From Asparagopsis taxiformis (lineage: Eukaryota > Rhodophyta > Florideophyceae > Bonnemaisoniales > Bonnemaisoniaceae), in the NCBI GenBank assembly GCA_030407315.1, contig JALQPE010002041.1:388325-452324 (forward strand): a DNA stretch of 64,000 nucleotides. The letters run 5' to 3'. The notes beneath the pieces are model-generated. The model was not told the DNA's origin. It saw only the letters and a list, made by a program, of their open reading frames with translations, and searched no databases. Positions 44,757 to 56,043 of the stretch are shown here, in pieces. Numbering within the stretch: the stretch's first letter is position 1; each line of letters starts with the position of its first letter. A program made the position numbers and the translations under genes.

Positions 44757-46938
44757 ATGCTGGAAAAGCACGCGTCGATGTGGAGTGGTCACCTTGGTGA
44801 GATTTCAGCGACGCAGCACCGCATCGACTTGAAGCCAGACACCGTGCCAATTCGGCAAGCACCGTACCGAGCGGGGCATAAAAATCGCGAGATTATAGCC
44901 ACCCAGGTGCGCGAAATGCTTCAGGCCGGCGTCATCGAGCCGGCACAGTCAGAATGGGCGAGCCCAGTTGTGGTTGTGCCGAAAAAGGATGGTTCGTCGC
45001 GTTTCTGCGTCGATTACCGACGGCTTAACGCCGTGACAGTTAAGGATGCATACCCCATCCCGAGGATGGATGACTGCATCGACTCCCTCGGTGAAGCAGC
45101 CATTTTTACCACGCTCGATTGCAACAGCGGGTATTGGCAGATTCCAATCGCCGAGGCGGACAAGGAGAAGACGGCTTTTACAGCACACGTTGGTTCCTAT
45201 CAATTCGTGCGCATGCCTTTTGGCCTTACTAACGCGCCCGCAACCTTCCAGCGTGCGCTTGACATTCTCCTTTCGGGAGTCAAATGGCAGTTCTGCCTAG
45301 TGTATCTCGACGACGTAATTATCTTCTCGCGAGAAGAAGAAGAACACATTGCGCACGTCGACGCCATATTGACCATTCTACGGAATGCAGGAGTCTCACT
45401 CAAGTTCAAGAAGAGCGAGTTCTTCCGCAAAAGTGTGGATTATCTCGGACACCGCATTCGACCGGGCAAGCTCGAGGTCATAACCACTGGCCTAGATGCG
45501 ATCCACGGATCATTGTACCCACGGACGCAAACACAGCTACGGAGTTTTCTGGGTTCTTGCAACGTCTACCGACGTTTCGTTAAATCCTACGCCAAGATAT
45601 CTGCGCCACTCACGGAGTTACTAAAGAAGGGTATGCCCGTGCAGTTAGATGAGCCCTCAGATGCCCAGCTTGAGGCATTTAACGAATTGAAAAAGGCGCT
45701 CGCGTCGCCACCTATCCTACGCCTCCCGCATGCTGGGAAGCCGTACACGCTCGACGTAGACGCGTCGGACGGGCAGATGGGGTGCGCCCTATTGCAAGAA
45801 CAGGAGGACAAACTGCTACACCCCGTGGGGTACTGGAGCAAAACGCTCACGGACACGCAACGCCGCTACACGACAACGGAGAAGGAATGCCTCTCGGTGT
45901 TCTGGGCTATCAGCCTCTTAAGGCCCTACTTAGAAGGGGCTCGCTTCACCGTCAGAACGGATCATAATTCGCTCACATGGATCCTATCCATCACCCCTTC
46001 CGAGGGACGTCTAGCACGCTGGCGACTACGGTTGTCGGAGTTCGACTTCGATATTCAATACCGCCCAGGTATTAAAAACGTCGTTCTAGACGCGCTGTCG
46101 CGGATAGAGACCACCGGTGAAGACCGAACCCCCATCGACGAGGACATACCCACCTTCTCAATCCAAGAAGGGGAGAAAACCCACGGGACGTTTACGAAGG
46201 ATGATGAGTACAGAGTGACAGAGGATATGTATCCGTTGCCCTTGGGCGATTCCGTGCCGTGTTTTGTCTCCACTCACGAGTTGGTACCCGAAGCCATCTC
46301 GAGGGATGAGTGGATCCAGGCGCAACTGGTTGATGAGTTTTGTCAGACTATGCGCAAACGTATGGATGATGGAGTGGACCAGCAAGTGGTTCTTACAGAA
46401 GACGGGATCCTCGCGAGGAAACTGCCAGCGCTCGCTCGCCCACAGGTCCTCGTGCCCGAATCGCTACGGCCTCGGCTGTTGCGTAACTATCACTACTCTG
46501 CCACCGCTGGGCATCCAGGGGTGAGGCGGATGTACGATACTCTACGACAGGGACTTTATTGGCCGACCATGGTCGTCGATGTGCACGCCACCGTGCGCGG
46601 ATGCGAAACATGCGCCAGGGATAGGATGCAGCTGTCCCGCCATACCAACCCCTTGAAGTTGTTCCCGGCCCTTAGGCCACTTGAGGACGTCGCCATAGAC
46701 CTCATGGGTCCTCTACCGAAAACCTCCCGAGGAAAGTTACACGTTCTGGTCATCATGGACCGTTATTCCAAGCTGTGCAGGCTCGTGGCCATGCGCTCGA
46801 TACAAGCTAGCTTGGTTGTGAAAGCCTTTGTGGAGGAATGGGTGTTTACTTATGGGGCACCTAAGACTATCCTGTCGGATAATGGACCCCAGTTTCGTTC
46901 TAAGACCTTCGTCGACGCCTGCCTCATTTTGGGTATTA
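44757..46938 (+). pseudogene. Pol (RT, RNase H, truncated integrase) of the gypsy element
   Basis: RT motifs include FCVDYRRLN, TLDCNSGYWQI, MPFGLTNAPATFQR and the catalytic YLDD (about residues 182-185). RNase H follows with LDVDASDGQMG, TEKEC and RTDHNSL. The integrase has an HHCC zinc-binding region (HPGVRRMYDTLRQGLYWP, CETCARDR) and the first two catalytic Asp regions (AIDLMGPLP, LSDNGPQF). It is cut after LGIT, before the catalytic Glu, by the element starting at 46939; the chance continuation runs to a stop at 46982. All visible RT and RNase H residues are intact, so the insertion may be recent. Confidence 0.9.
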
Positions 46939-47069
46939 CGTCTGTGTTTTCGGAAGTGGACGCGGACGTCCAGTCTCTCTAGTACGGGTCCTAGTCGGCC
47001 CCGAGATTTACTAGAACAAATGAACGTCCGCGTCCGAAAAAAATAAAAATTTTTTGGATGCGGACGTCC

Positions 47070-47280
47070 ACTTTCTCTAGTACATATGGCGGAATACTAG
47101 GGCCCGACATCCACTTTCTCTAGTACATATGGCGGAATACTAGGACCCGACATCCTTTTCTCTATACATATGGCGGAATACTAGGACCCGACATCCATTT
47201 CTCTAGTACGTTTGGCGAATACTAGGACCCGACATCCACTTTCTCTAGTACGTTCGGCGGAATACTAGGACCCGACATCC
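47070..47280. repeat. 43-bp subterminal minisatellite, about 5 units
   Basis: The unit begins ACTTTCTCTAGTAC, continues with ATATGGCGGAATACTAGG and ends CCCGACATCC. Some units have small deletions. Arrays of short subterminal repeats are typical of CACTA-type transposons, where they bind transposase; that role is inferred here. A second short repeat family (GAATACGTATCCAGCCA units) follows at about 47450-47575. Confidence 0.85.
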
Positions 47281-48049
47281 AGTATACAATATATCAGCGA
47301 AAACCGGGAGGGAAGAATTTACAGCGGATGGTAAATTCAGGGCCCATATCGGACCGTATTTTATTCTCTCATTTACGAAACTGCTCGTATACAATACGTC
47401 TCTCTAGAATAGGAATACATATCTGGTCAGAATAGGAAATAAATACCGGGTTAGAATAGGAATACGTATCCAGCCAGAATACGGAATACGTATCCAGCCA
47501 GAATACGAAATACGTATCCAGCCAGAATACGGAATATGTATCCAGCAGAATATGAAATACGTATCCAGCCGGAATACAAATACCTGTCAGCATATCGTCG
47601 ATCACCCATTCCCTCACTATCGCGTTCTCCCTACCATCCGAACGCCATGCACCACCATCCGCACATACTTCAAGAACCCTCACGACCTTGATTACAAAAA
47701 TCCGCTCCTTCCCAATTCCATCCCGCTTTCCTCGACACCACCCCAGCGCATTAAATCATCAAGACATCAACACGAACATGGTCAGCAAATCTTACACACT
47801 TGAAACCCACTCTCACTTCTATCGTATGCCCCAAAATATACACATACCAGAAACACCTCACAGCTTCATTCCCCATCTTCCTACATCCCTTCTTCACTCT
47901 CCTTCAGTCCTGCCGTTCCTGCTTCACCACTCCTGCATCACATACAAAACATCACCCCCAACAGTCAGATTCAAAAGCAACGCTTACCACGACAGATATC
48001 CTAGAAACTTCCTTACTTACCTCTCATCCATCCTACACACAATACAAAC

Positions 48050-48900
48050 CATGATCCAAAACCTTGCAATGAATAATCAAAGTCAGCAGTCCATATCTTT
48101 GCAAAACAAGTCTTGGTGCTCAGTGAAACTTACCTTCTGTCATCACATTCCTGCACCATCTACACAACATCGGAATCAACCAAAACAGTCAACCCAAAAC
48201 CAACCTTCCCTCGCTGCTTACTTTCAAAACTCGCACACTTACCTTCGCTCCACCACAATACACACCATGACTCAATAGGCTTCCCAATGAAAAATATCGC
48301 ATCAACGGAAATAGTCAGACTCAAACCCACCTTCCCTCGCTGCTTACTTTCAAACTCGCCTACTTACCTTACCTGTTCCATCCTGCACACAATAAAAACC
48401 ATAAATCACGTAATCGTGTAGCCAAGAAAAGTAGTCAGCATTCCGCATCTTCGCACAACCGGTCTGGGCGCCCAATGTGACTTACCTTCCGTCATCACTA
48501 TTCCTCCATCACCTACGCAACATCGGAATCAATCGCAACAGTCAGATTGAAAACCAACGTTTCCCTCGCTACATACCCTGAGAACTCGCAAATGTACCTC
48601 TCATCCATCCTACACACAATACAAACCATGATCCAAAAACCTTGCAATGAATAATAATCAAAGTCAGCAGTCCATATCTTTGCAAAACAAGTCTTGGTGC
48701 TCAGTGAAACTTACCTTCCGTCATCACATTCCTGCATCATCTACACAACATTGAATCAACCACAACAGTCAGACTCAAAACCAACCTTCCCTCGCACCAT
48801 ACTTTCAAAACTTCACGTACCTCTCTTCCATCCTCCGCTTAATACACACCATGAGTCAACATGCTTCCAAGGAAAATATCGCATAAACGGAAATAGTCAG
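48050..48900. repeat. Imperfect long repeats in element copy 1
   Basis: Segments of roughly 200 bases recur, with shared strings such as GCAGTCCATATCTTTGCAAA, CATCTACACAACAT and AACCAACCTTCCCTCGCTGC. Related sequence fills 51400-52260 in copy 2. Repeated open frames starting MVLSETYL come from these repeats and are not considered genes. Confidence 0.6.
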
Positions 48901-48923
48901 ACTCAAACTCCACGCTTCCCTTT

Positions 48924-49040
48924 GACCGCCTTTGCTTTGTTTAGTGTAAAGGATGGAACGAAGGTACGTGCGCGAATCTTCATCAAGATTCGCGCACGTA
49001 ACTTCATTCCATCCTTTACACTAACAAAGCAAAGGCGGTC
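48924..49040. repeat. Large inverted repeat, ~57-bp arms, 4-bp loop
   Basis: Arms 48924-48980 and 48985-49040 pair almost perfectly around the loop CATC, with a few mismatches and one one-base gap. The equivalent place in copy 2 keeps only the central part, as a perfect 38-bp palindrome. It sits between the repeat-rich region and the transposase promoter side. Confidence 0.85.
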
Positions 49041-49620
49041 AAGAATCTCAGTCGGTGATGAGGCGGAGTGGAGCCTGCGGCGTCGACCGGACAGCTTTCA
49101 GCGTCCGCTTAAGTCTTGCTGTGCATACTCGAAATCATCGCCGGCAGTGAGATTGAGTATGGCCCAAGCCATGGTCTCTGATTCCCCGAACAATGAGATC
49201 CGGATCGAGGACAACGAATATAACATATAATCATATATATGAGAATCCATTTGCTTTCCTTACATGATCCGTGGCATATCCGCTGTAAAGCACATTCAGA
49301 TTCCACGAAGTTCAGAAATAAAAAAGTTTATTATTACAAATGAATTAATTGAAATTCATCTCCCAGGGCAGTCGTTCGTCCTTCCATGCACACGTTGCCA
49401 GCACGCAATGTGATGTACAGTTTGGAAATGATTGAACTCTCGGTTAAATTCCACCGTTGGGATGTCAGCTGGAGTGAGCACAAAACTACTACCCACAAAA
49501 CTACGAACACGTTACATTCCAAGTCTCGAAAGCACCACAAAAATAAATTGGTCGCATCTGGACGGCACAGTCTCCCCTGTTCAGCAGCTCGCAATCCTCC
49601 CTTTTGCGTCAAAACTCGAC

Positions 49621-50171
49621 ATGGAATGCAAGTATGAAGGGTGCTTCTACTACTGCGTAGATGCTTATGCGCTCGCGCTGCATGAGCGAACGTGTCGCTA
49701 CCGTTTCAACCCTCTACCCAACATTCAACAACGCTCGTGTCCCTGCCGTCACCCATGAGCCTGCTCGAAACGGCGACCATGATTCCCCGCAACCCAGCTC
49801 CCCAGACCAGAATCTGGTCTTGCTTCCTCCAGCGACTCACCCTGTGACGCTCCACTGCCACCAGCCTCAACACCCTCCCGCGCAGACCTCCTCGTGCAAT
49901 CCCTCGCCGCCAGTCTCACAACCTCGAGTACAAGGCCGGCGCTGGCCGAGTGAGCGAAGTCATCACCATCCTACAGACCCCGCATTCTCCCTAGAAAAGT
50001 TCAACAGCGCCGTTCGCACCGTAGAAGAATGTCGCCACGTTACCGCTTCCATGGTCGAAACAATTTCCGCACCGAAGGTTACAAGAGCCACATCATTCCA
50101 GACAAAACTGGTAAGTACTCGGCACAGCTGTACCTCCGCGACCCAGTCGACATGCTCCGCAGGCAGTTAGC
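49621..50171 (+). pseudogene. Plavaka-like transposase, copy 1, 5' fragment
   Basis: It starts with the same Cys/His segment (MECKYEGC onward) as copy 2 and follows it through several frame differences. It stops being homologous after 50171, where 16 unrelated bases and then element copy 2 begin. Small indels put the N-terminal finger and later segments in different frames, so this copy was already inactive or is full of errors. Confidence 0.7.
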
Positions 50172-50317
50172 ACAAAAACCTGGGGCCCGTCTGTGTTTTC
50201 GGAAGTGGACGCGGACGTCCAGTCTCTCTAGTACGGGTCCTAGTCGGCCCCGAGATTTACTAGAACAAATGAACGTCCGCGTCCAAAAAAAATACAATTT
50301 TTTTGATGCGGACGTCC

Positions 50318-50660
50318 ACTTTCTCTAGTACATATGGCGGAATACTAGGGCCCGACATCCACTTTCTCTAGTACATATGGCGGAATACTAGGACCCGACA
50401 TCCACTTTCTCTAGTACGTTTGGCGGAATACTAGGACCCGACATCCACTTTCTCTAGTACATATGGCGGAATACTAGGACCCGACATCCACTTTCTCTAG
50501 TACATATGGCGGAATACTAGGACCCGACATCCACTTTCTCTAGTACATTTGGCGGAATACTAGGACCCGACATCCACTTTCTCTAGTACGTTGGCGGAAT
50601 ACTAGGACCCGACATCCACTTTCTCTAGTACGTTCGGCGGAATACTAGGACCCGACATCC
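50318..50660. repeat. 43-bp subterminal minisatellite, 8 units
   Basis: Same unit as in copy 1 but eight repeats instead of five. Variation is concentrated in the middle (ACATATGG, CGTTTGG, ACATTTGG, CGTTCGG). The final unit is identical in both copies. Confidence 0.9.
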
Positions 50661-52298
50661 AGTATACAATATATCAGCGAAAACCGGGAGGGAAGAAATT
50701 ACAGCGGATGGTAAATTCAGGGCCCATATCGGACCGTATTTTATTCTCTCATTTAGGAAACTGCTCGTATACAATACGTCTCTCTAGAATAGGGAATACA
50801 TATCTGGTCAGAATAGGAAATAAATACCCGGTTAGAATAGGAAATAAATACCCGGTTAGAATAGGAAATACGTATCCAGCCAGAATACAAAATACCTGTC
50901 AGCATATCGTCGATCACCCATCTCCCTCACTATCGCGTTCTCCCTACCATCCGAACGCCATGCACCACCATCCGCACATACTGCAAGAACCCTCACGACC
51001 TAGATTACAAAAAATACGCTCCTTCCCAATACCATCCCCGCTTTCCTCGACACCACCCCAGCCCATTAAATCATCAAGACATCAAACACGAACATGGTCA
51101 GCAAAATCTTACACCACTTGAAACGCACTCTCACTTCTATCGTATGCCCCAAAATATACACATACCAGAAACACCTCACAGCTTCATTCCCCATCTTCCT
51201 ACATCCCTTCTTCACTCTCCTTCAGTCCTGCCGTTCCTGCTTCACCACTCCTGCATCACATACACAACATCAGAATCAACCACAACAGTCAGACTCAAAA
51301 GCAACGCTTACCACGACAGATATCCTAGAAACTCCCTTACTTACCTCTCCGAGAGGATGACTGAATCATCCATCCTACACAAAATACAAACCATGATCCA
51401 AAAACCTTGCAATGAATAATCAAAGTCAGCAGTCCATATCTTCGCAAACAAGTCTTGGTGCTCAGTAAAACTTACCTTCTGTCATCAACATTCCTGCATC
51501 ATCTACACAACATCGGAATCAACCACAACAGTCAGACTCAAAACCAACCTTCCATCACAGCATACTTTCAAAACTCGCACACTTACCTTCGCTCCACACA
51601 ATACACACCATGACTCAATAGGCTTCCAATGAAAATATCGCATCAACGGAAATAGTCAGACTCAAAACCAACCTTCCCTCGCTGCTTACTTTCAAAACTC
51701 GCACACTTACTTTACCTGTTCCATCCTGCACACAATAAAAACCATAAATCACGTAATCGTGTAGCCAAGAAAAGTAGTCAGCATTCCGCATCTTCGCACA
51801 ACCGGTCTGGGCGCCCAATGTGACTTACCTTCCGTCATCACTATTCCTCCATCACCTACGCAACATCGGATTCAATCGCAACAGTCAGATTGAAAACCAA
51901 CGTTTCCCTCGCTACATACCCTGAGAACTCGCAAATGTACCTCTCATCCATCCTACACACAATACAAACCATGATCCAAAAACCTTGCAATGATAATAAT
52001 CAAGTCAGCAGTCCATATCTTCGCAAAGCAAGTCTTGGCACTCAATGAAACTTACCTTCCGTCATCAACATTCCTGCATCATCTACACAACATCGGAATC
52101 AACCACAACAGTCAGACTCAAAATCAACCTTCCCTCGCAGCATACTTTCAAAACTTCACGTACCTCTCTTCCATCCTCCGCTCAATACACACCATCAGTC
52201 ACAGGCTTCCCATGAAAATATCGCATCAACGGAAATAGTCAGACTCAAACCCACGCTTCCCTCAACGCATACCCTCGAGGGTAGAGGATGGAACGAAG

Positions 52299-52336
52299 GT
52301 ACGTGCGCGAATCTTGATCAAGATTCGCGCACGTAC
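52299..52336. repeat. Perfect 38-bp palindrome
   Basis: GTACGTGCGCGAATCTTGA is followed directly by its exact reverse complement, with no loop. It corresponds to the core of the longer inverted repeat at 48924-49040 in copy 1; the flanking arm sequence has been lost here. Confidence 0.9.
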
Positions 52337-52359
52337 AAAGCAAAGTCGGTCAAAGAATC

Positions 52360-52563
52360 TCAGTCGGTGATGAGGGCGGAGTGGAGCCTGCGGCGTCGAC
52401 CGGACAGCTTTCTGCGTCCGCTTAAGTCTTGCTGTGCATACTCGAAATCATCGCCGGCAGTGAGATTGAGTATGGCCCAAGCCATGGTCTCTGATTCCCC
52501 GAACAATGATTCCGGATCGAGAACAACGAATATAAACATATAATCATATATATGAGAATCCAT
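52360..52563 (-). CDS. Possible small minus-strand ORF of the transposon
   Basis: A 67-aa frame with a hydrophobic start, an acidic middle (ESLFGESETMAWAILNLTAG) and an Arg-rich end. In copy 1 the same segment is shifted by one base. It has protein-like composition but no known family, and could be one exon of a longer gene or nothing. Confidence 0.2.
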   Translation of the reverse strand: MDSHIYDYMFIFVVLDPESLFGESETMAWAILNLTAGDDFEYAQQDLSGRRKLSGRRRRLHSALITD

Positions 52564-52929
52564 TTGCTTTCCTTACATGATCTGTGGCATATCCGCTGTA
52601 AAGCACATTCAGATTCCACGAAGTTTGAAATAAAAAAGTTTATTATTACAAATGAATTAATTGAAAATTCATCTCCCAGGGCAGTCGTTCGTCCTTCCAT
52701 GCACACGTTGCCAGCACGCAATGTGATGTAACAGTTGGAAATGATTGAACTCTCGTTAAATTCCACCGTTGGGATGTCAGCTGGAGTGAGCACAAAACTA
52801 CTACCAAAAAACTACGAACACGTTACATTCCAAGTCTCGAAAGCACCACAAAAATAAAATTGGTCGCATCTGGACGGCACAGTCTCCCCTGTTCAGCTCG
52901 CAATCCTCCCTTTTGCGTCAAAACTCGAC

Positions 52930-55900
52930 ATGGAATGCAAGTATGAAGGGTGCTTCTACTACTGCGTAGATGCTTATGCGCTCGCGCTGCATGAGCGAAC
53001 GTGTCGCTACCGTTTCAACCCTCTCCCCAACATTTCAACAACGCTCGTGTCCCTGCCGTCACCCATGAGCCTGCTCGAAACGGCGACCATGATTCCCCGC
53101 AACCCAGCTCCCCAGACCCAGAATCTGGTCGTGCTTCCTCCAGCGACTCACCCTGTGACGCTTCACTGCCACCAACCTCAACCCCCTCCCGCGCAGACCT
53201 CCTCGTGCAATCCCTCGCCGCCAGTCTCACAACCCTCGAGTACAAGGCCGGCGCTGGCCGCGTGAGCGAAGTCATCACCATCCTACAAGACCCCGCATTC
53301 TCCCTAGAAAAGTTCAACAGCGCCGTTCGCACCGTAGAAGAATGTCGCCACGTTACCGCTTCCATGGTCGAAACACATTTCCGCACCGAAGGTTACAAGA
53401 GCCACATCATTCCAGACAAAACTGGTAAGTACTCGGCACAGCTGTACCTCCGCGACCCAGTCGACATGCTCCGCAGGCAGTTAGCACTGGCTAACGACCA
53501 AAATACTCTCTTCCACCCCTCCCCACAGACCGCCCCAGACGGCACCGCAATATTTTCTCATCCCCTACACACAGAATTCGCGAAAACGCTGCACCAGGTT
53601 ACTAGACAGCGCGTGCAGCTCTCGGAAGATCCACAGGTCGTATGGGCAGAGGAAAATGATCCCACCGCTTCCTCCTTTGCCGGCCTCCTCCAAGTGTACT
53701 CCGACAAGAGCAGCACAAGCCTCAAGAGCTCCGCAATCGTCGCATACCCCATACACGTCACACTGCTCAACTTCTCCGCCCCCCTCCGTCGCCACTGCAT
53801 CCGTACCGGCCTCACCATCGTCGGGTATCTTCCGTACATTGTTAACCCTTCGTCCAACGCCTTGTTCGGTGATGAAATGCCGACAACCTCTAGTTCTGCT
53901 AGTCGCGCTCGCAAAATTGATATTCTTCATAAAGCACTCGAAAAAGTGTTTTCGTCCCTATCCACCGCGTTCTCTTCCGGGTTCCCCTGCACAGACTCCA
54001 CTGCAACTGCCCGCCAATGCTTTCCCATCCTAGCCAATTATTGCTGCGACTTTCCAGAGGCCAAAGAGCTGTCATGCACTCGCAACAGCACTACCACCAC
54101 ACATCCCTGCCACCGCTGCTACATCCCCGCCACTCAACTTGAATCCACCGCGCCACACCAGCCCCGCTCCCTCGATGATACACGCTCTGCACGCCAAGAG
54201 AGCGCTCAGGAGCATACAACTGCTCCGCTCGAAGCTCTCTCCCTCCTCGAACAACACTCTGTCCTCGAATCGACCGCTCTTTTACCCACCAACAGTCCCC
54301 TAGACCCCTACAACATTTTCTCCTTCGAGCCTCTGCACAATCTCCACCTCGGCATCTCAAAGCTCATCAAACAGTGCATTGTCCACCGCCTCAGCTCCCC
54401 AGACCTCACCACCACTGCCTCCCATTCCGGGACACCTCGCACCTTCAAGAAGGTGAAAAAATCCATCCTCGCCGGCTCAAACAGCATTCTGTCCGCTATC
54501 GAACGCGACTACTACATCACCGGTCTTCATGTCGACTTCTCCAAGGGTGAGAAGGGCACCAATTTGAACGGCCTCTTCACGGAGGACGGCATACGCGGCA
54601 TGCTCGCAGCCAAAGACTATCACCATGTCGACATGGTGTTCCCTTTCATCGCAGCATTCATTGACACATGCTGTGACGAAGTAGATACAGCCCCCCTCAC
54701 TTCCATCTGCACGCAATACTCTGACCTCGTCGCATGGGTCATGAAACGCGGTCGCATCAAGCACTGGACTGCCGCCGAACTAGAAAGCCTCCAGAACTCC
54801 ATTTCCTATTTCAAACAATCAATGCTCTCCACCCTCGGCCCATTCCACACCACAGGTCTCAAAACTTTCAAGTTCCATCTTCTAGACCATCTTCCCGGTG
54901 ACTTGCAGAGATATGGCGCCCTGGAACACATTGATGCAGGCCCCTACGAACACTCGCATCTTCTGTTCAAACAGAGTTATAGGAAAACCTCTCGAAGGCG
55001 CTCCACAGCCATGGAAGAGACTATTCGCCACATGGAATTCTCCTTGGCCACTCCAACTGGTCATACCCCATCGAACACATTGGGAAACGCACGCATGATA
55101 TCGCCCACAGACGGTGCAGTACTCGTTCGCGACGGATTCACCGTTGCACTGCACGACTTTGCCTCCCTGCTGCCCGATGCAACCCTCCTCGTTGCAGATA
55201 TCGACGGACAGCCCGATCCTGCCACTCTTTTGCCGCTGCACAACTCCTCGTTCCCGTCTGGCACCATAACGCTATTCCAGCAACTCGGTGACACAGCTGC
55301 ACAAGCGTTCCTCACCCTCGCTAGACTGCGCGCCACGGCAGAAGGCCCTCCAATACATGACATGGACATTTCCGTCACCGTGGTAAAGTCCGCCTACGTC
55401 ATGGGAGGGTACGTCCCAGATGCCGACGACTTTGACCCGCACAGTGGCATGCTTCGCCCCACAAACGTGTCGAGGCACAAGCAGCAGCGCGTCTTTGCAA
55501 CTTCATCGTTCGGCCCCGCAAAGAGATCGCAGTACTCCTTTGTCGTCATCTCCGGAACTGCCGATGACTACAGAACCATATGGGTAGGGCGCGTCCTGGC
55601 ACTGGTACGCCTGCAGTCTCCAAACCTGTTTCAACCTGTAGAACTCGCTTTCGTTCAGTATATGACCTGCTTTGCCCCAAAAACCGCTGTGGAAAAATCA
55701 CTTGGGTGCATTTGTTTAAAGTGGTCCACATGGGACCCGGACAACGGATCCGTTGACAGCATGACACTGCATCCCACAGTGCAGGTGGTCCTTGGTTTGA
55801 CCTCATTCCTGCATCTACTATATCTGGCACCGTGCACATCGTACGAAGTAACTTTCCAGTCAAGCCATTTACGAAACAAATGCACTGGTCGGACCACCGT

Positions 55901-55966
55901 TTCTATCTCAACCGCTTCTACACCAACACTGATTACCAATTCACAGATGATAATGAAGAAGAATAA
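52930..55966 (+). pseudogene. Plavaka/CACTA-like transposase gene, copy 2, with frame shifts
   Basis: The main frame (open 53001-56126, no ATG at its start) is ~1000 aa. It resembles fungal Plavaka-type transposases in VYSDKSSTSLKSSAIVAYPI, the following IVGYLPYI, a CHRCYIP knuckle, FSFEPLHNLHLGISKLIKQ and the late LLDHLPGDLQRYGALEHIDAG...HSHLLFKQSYRKTSRR block. The first ~33 residues, in another frame from the ATG at 52930, form a Cys/His finger (C3-X4-C8-X12-H21-X3-C25), as expected at the N-terminus of that family. Near 55790 a third frame takes over with protein-like sequence (PWFDLIPASTISGTVHIVRS onward) and ends at 55966; the continuation of the main frame to 56126 looks random. So at least two one-base shifts separate this from an intact gene. 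The family call rests on pattern memory. Confidence 0.55.
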
Positions 55967-56043
55967 ATCTAAATCGCAGCACTCTATTGATAATGTACTA
56001 CATGATAAACCTTCTAGTCAACGTCACATTTACTGCACTAATT

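Larger units (their letters stand above)
40691..46938 (+). mobile_element. Ty3/gypsy LTR retrotransposon, 3'-truncated
   Basis: Gag, protease, reverse transcriptase, RNase H and integrase follow in that order, which is the Ty3/gypsy order. The integrase stops in its catalytic core at 46938, where the Plavaka-like element begins. The polypurine tract, 3' LTR and C-terminal part of the integrase are not in the window. The 5' boundary lies somewhere upstream of 40691. Confidence 0.85.
46939..50171 (+). mobile_element. Plavaka/CACTA-like DNA transposon, copy 1 (left part)
   Basis: It starts inside the gypsy integrase with CGTCTGTGTTTTCGGAAGTG, carries subterminal 43-bp repeats, a ~1.6-kb non-coding stretch with imperfect repeats, a large hairpin and the 5' part of the transposase gene. 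That gene is interrupted after 50171. The same order and near-identical sequence recur in copy 2. The remainder of copy 1 is not found right of copy 2 in this window, so copy 1 is truncated or its other part lies elsewhere. Confidence 0.7.

Noticed and set aside
47688..48278. 196-aa frame and similar MVLSETYL frames in the transposon
   Set aside because: They arise from imperfect nucleotide repeats, differ between copies by frame, and have Ser/Thr/His/Pro-biased translation without domains.
53424..53432. 5' splice site (GGTAAGT) in the transposase
   Set aside because: The reading frame continues through it with family-like sequence, so an intron here is unlikely.
52930..55966. KDZ (Kyakuja/Dileera/Zisupton) transposase
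   Set aside because: The KDZ hallmark CxC and YDIxC motifs were not seen; the pattern fits Plavaka/CACTA better. KDZ is not fully excluded.
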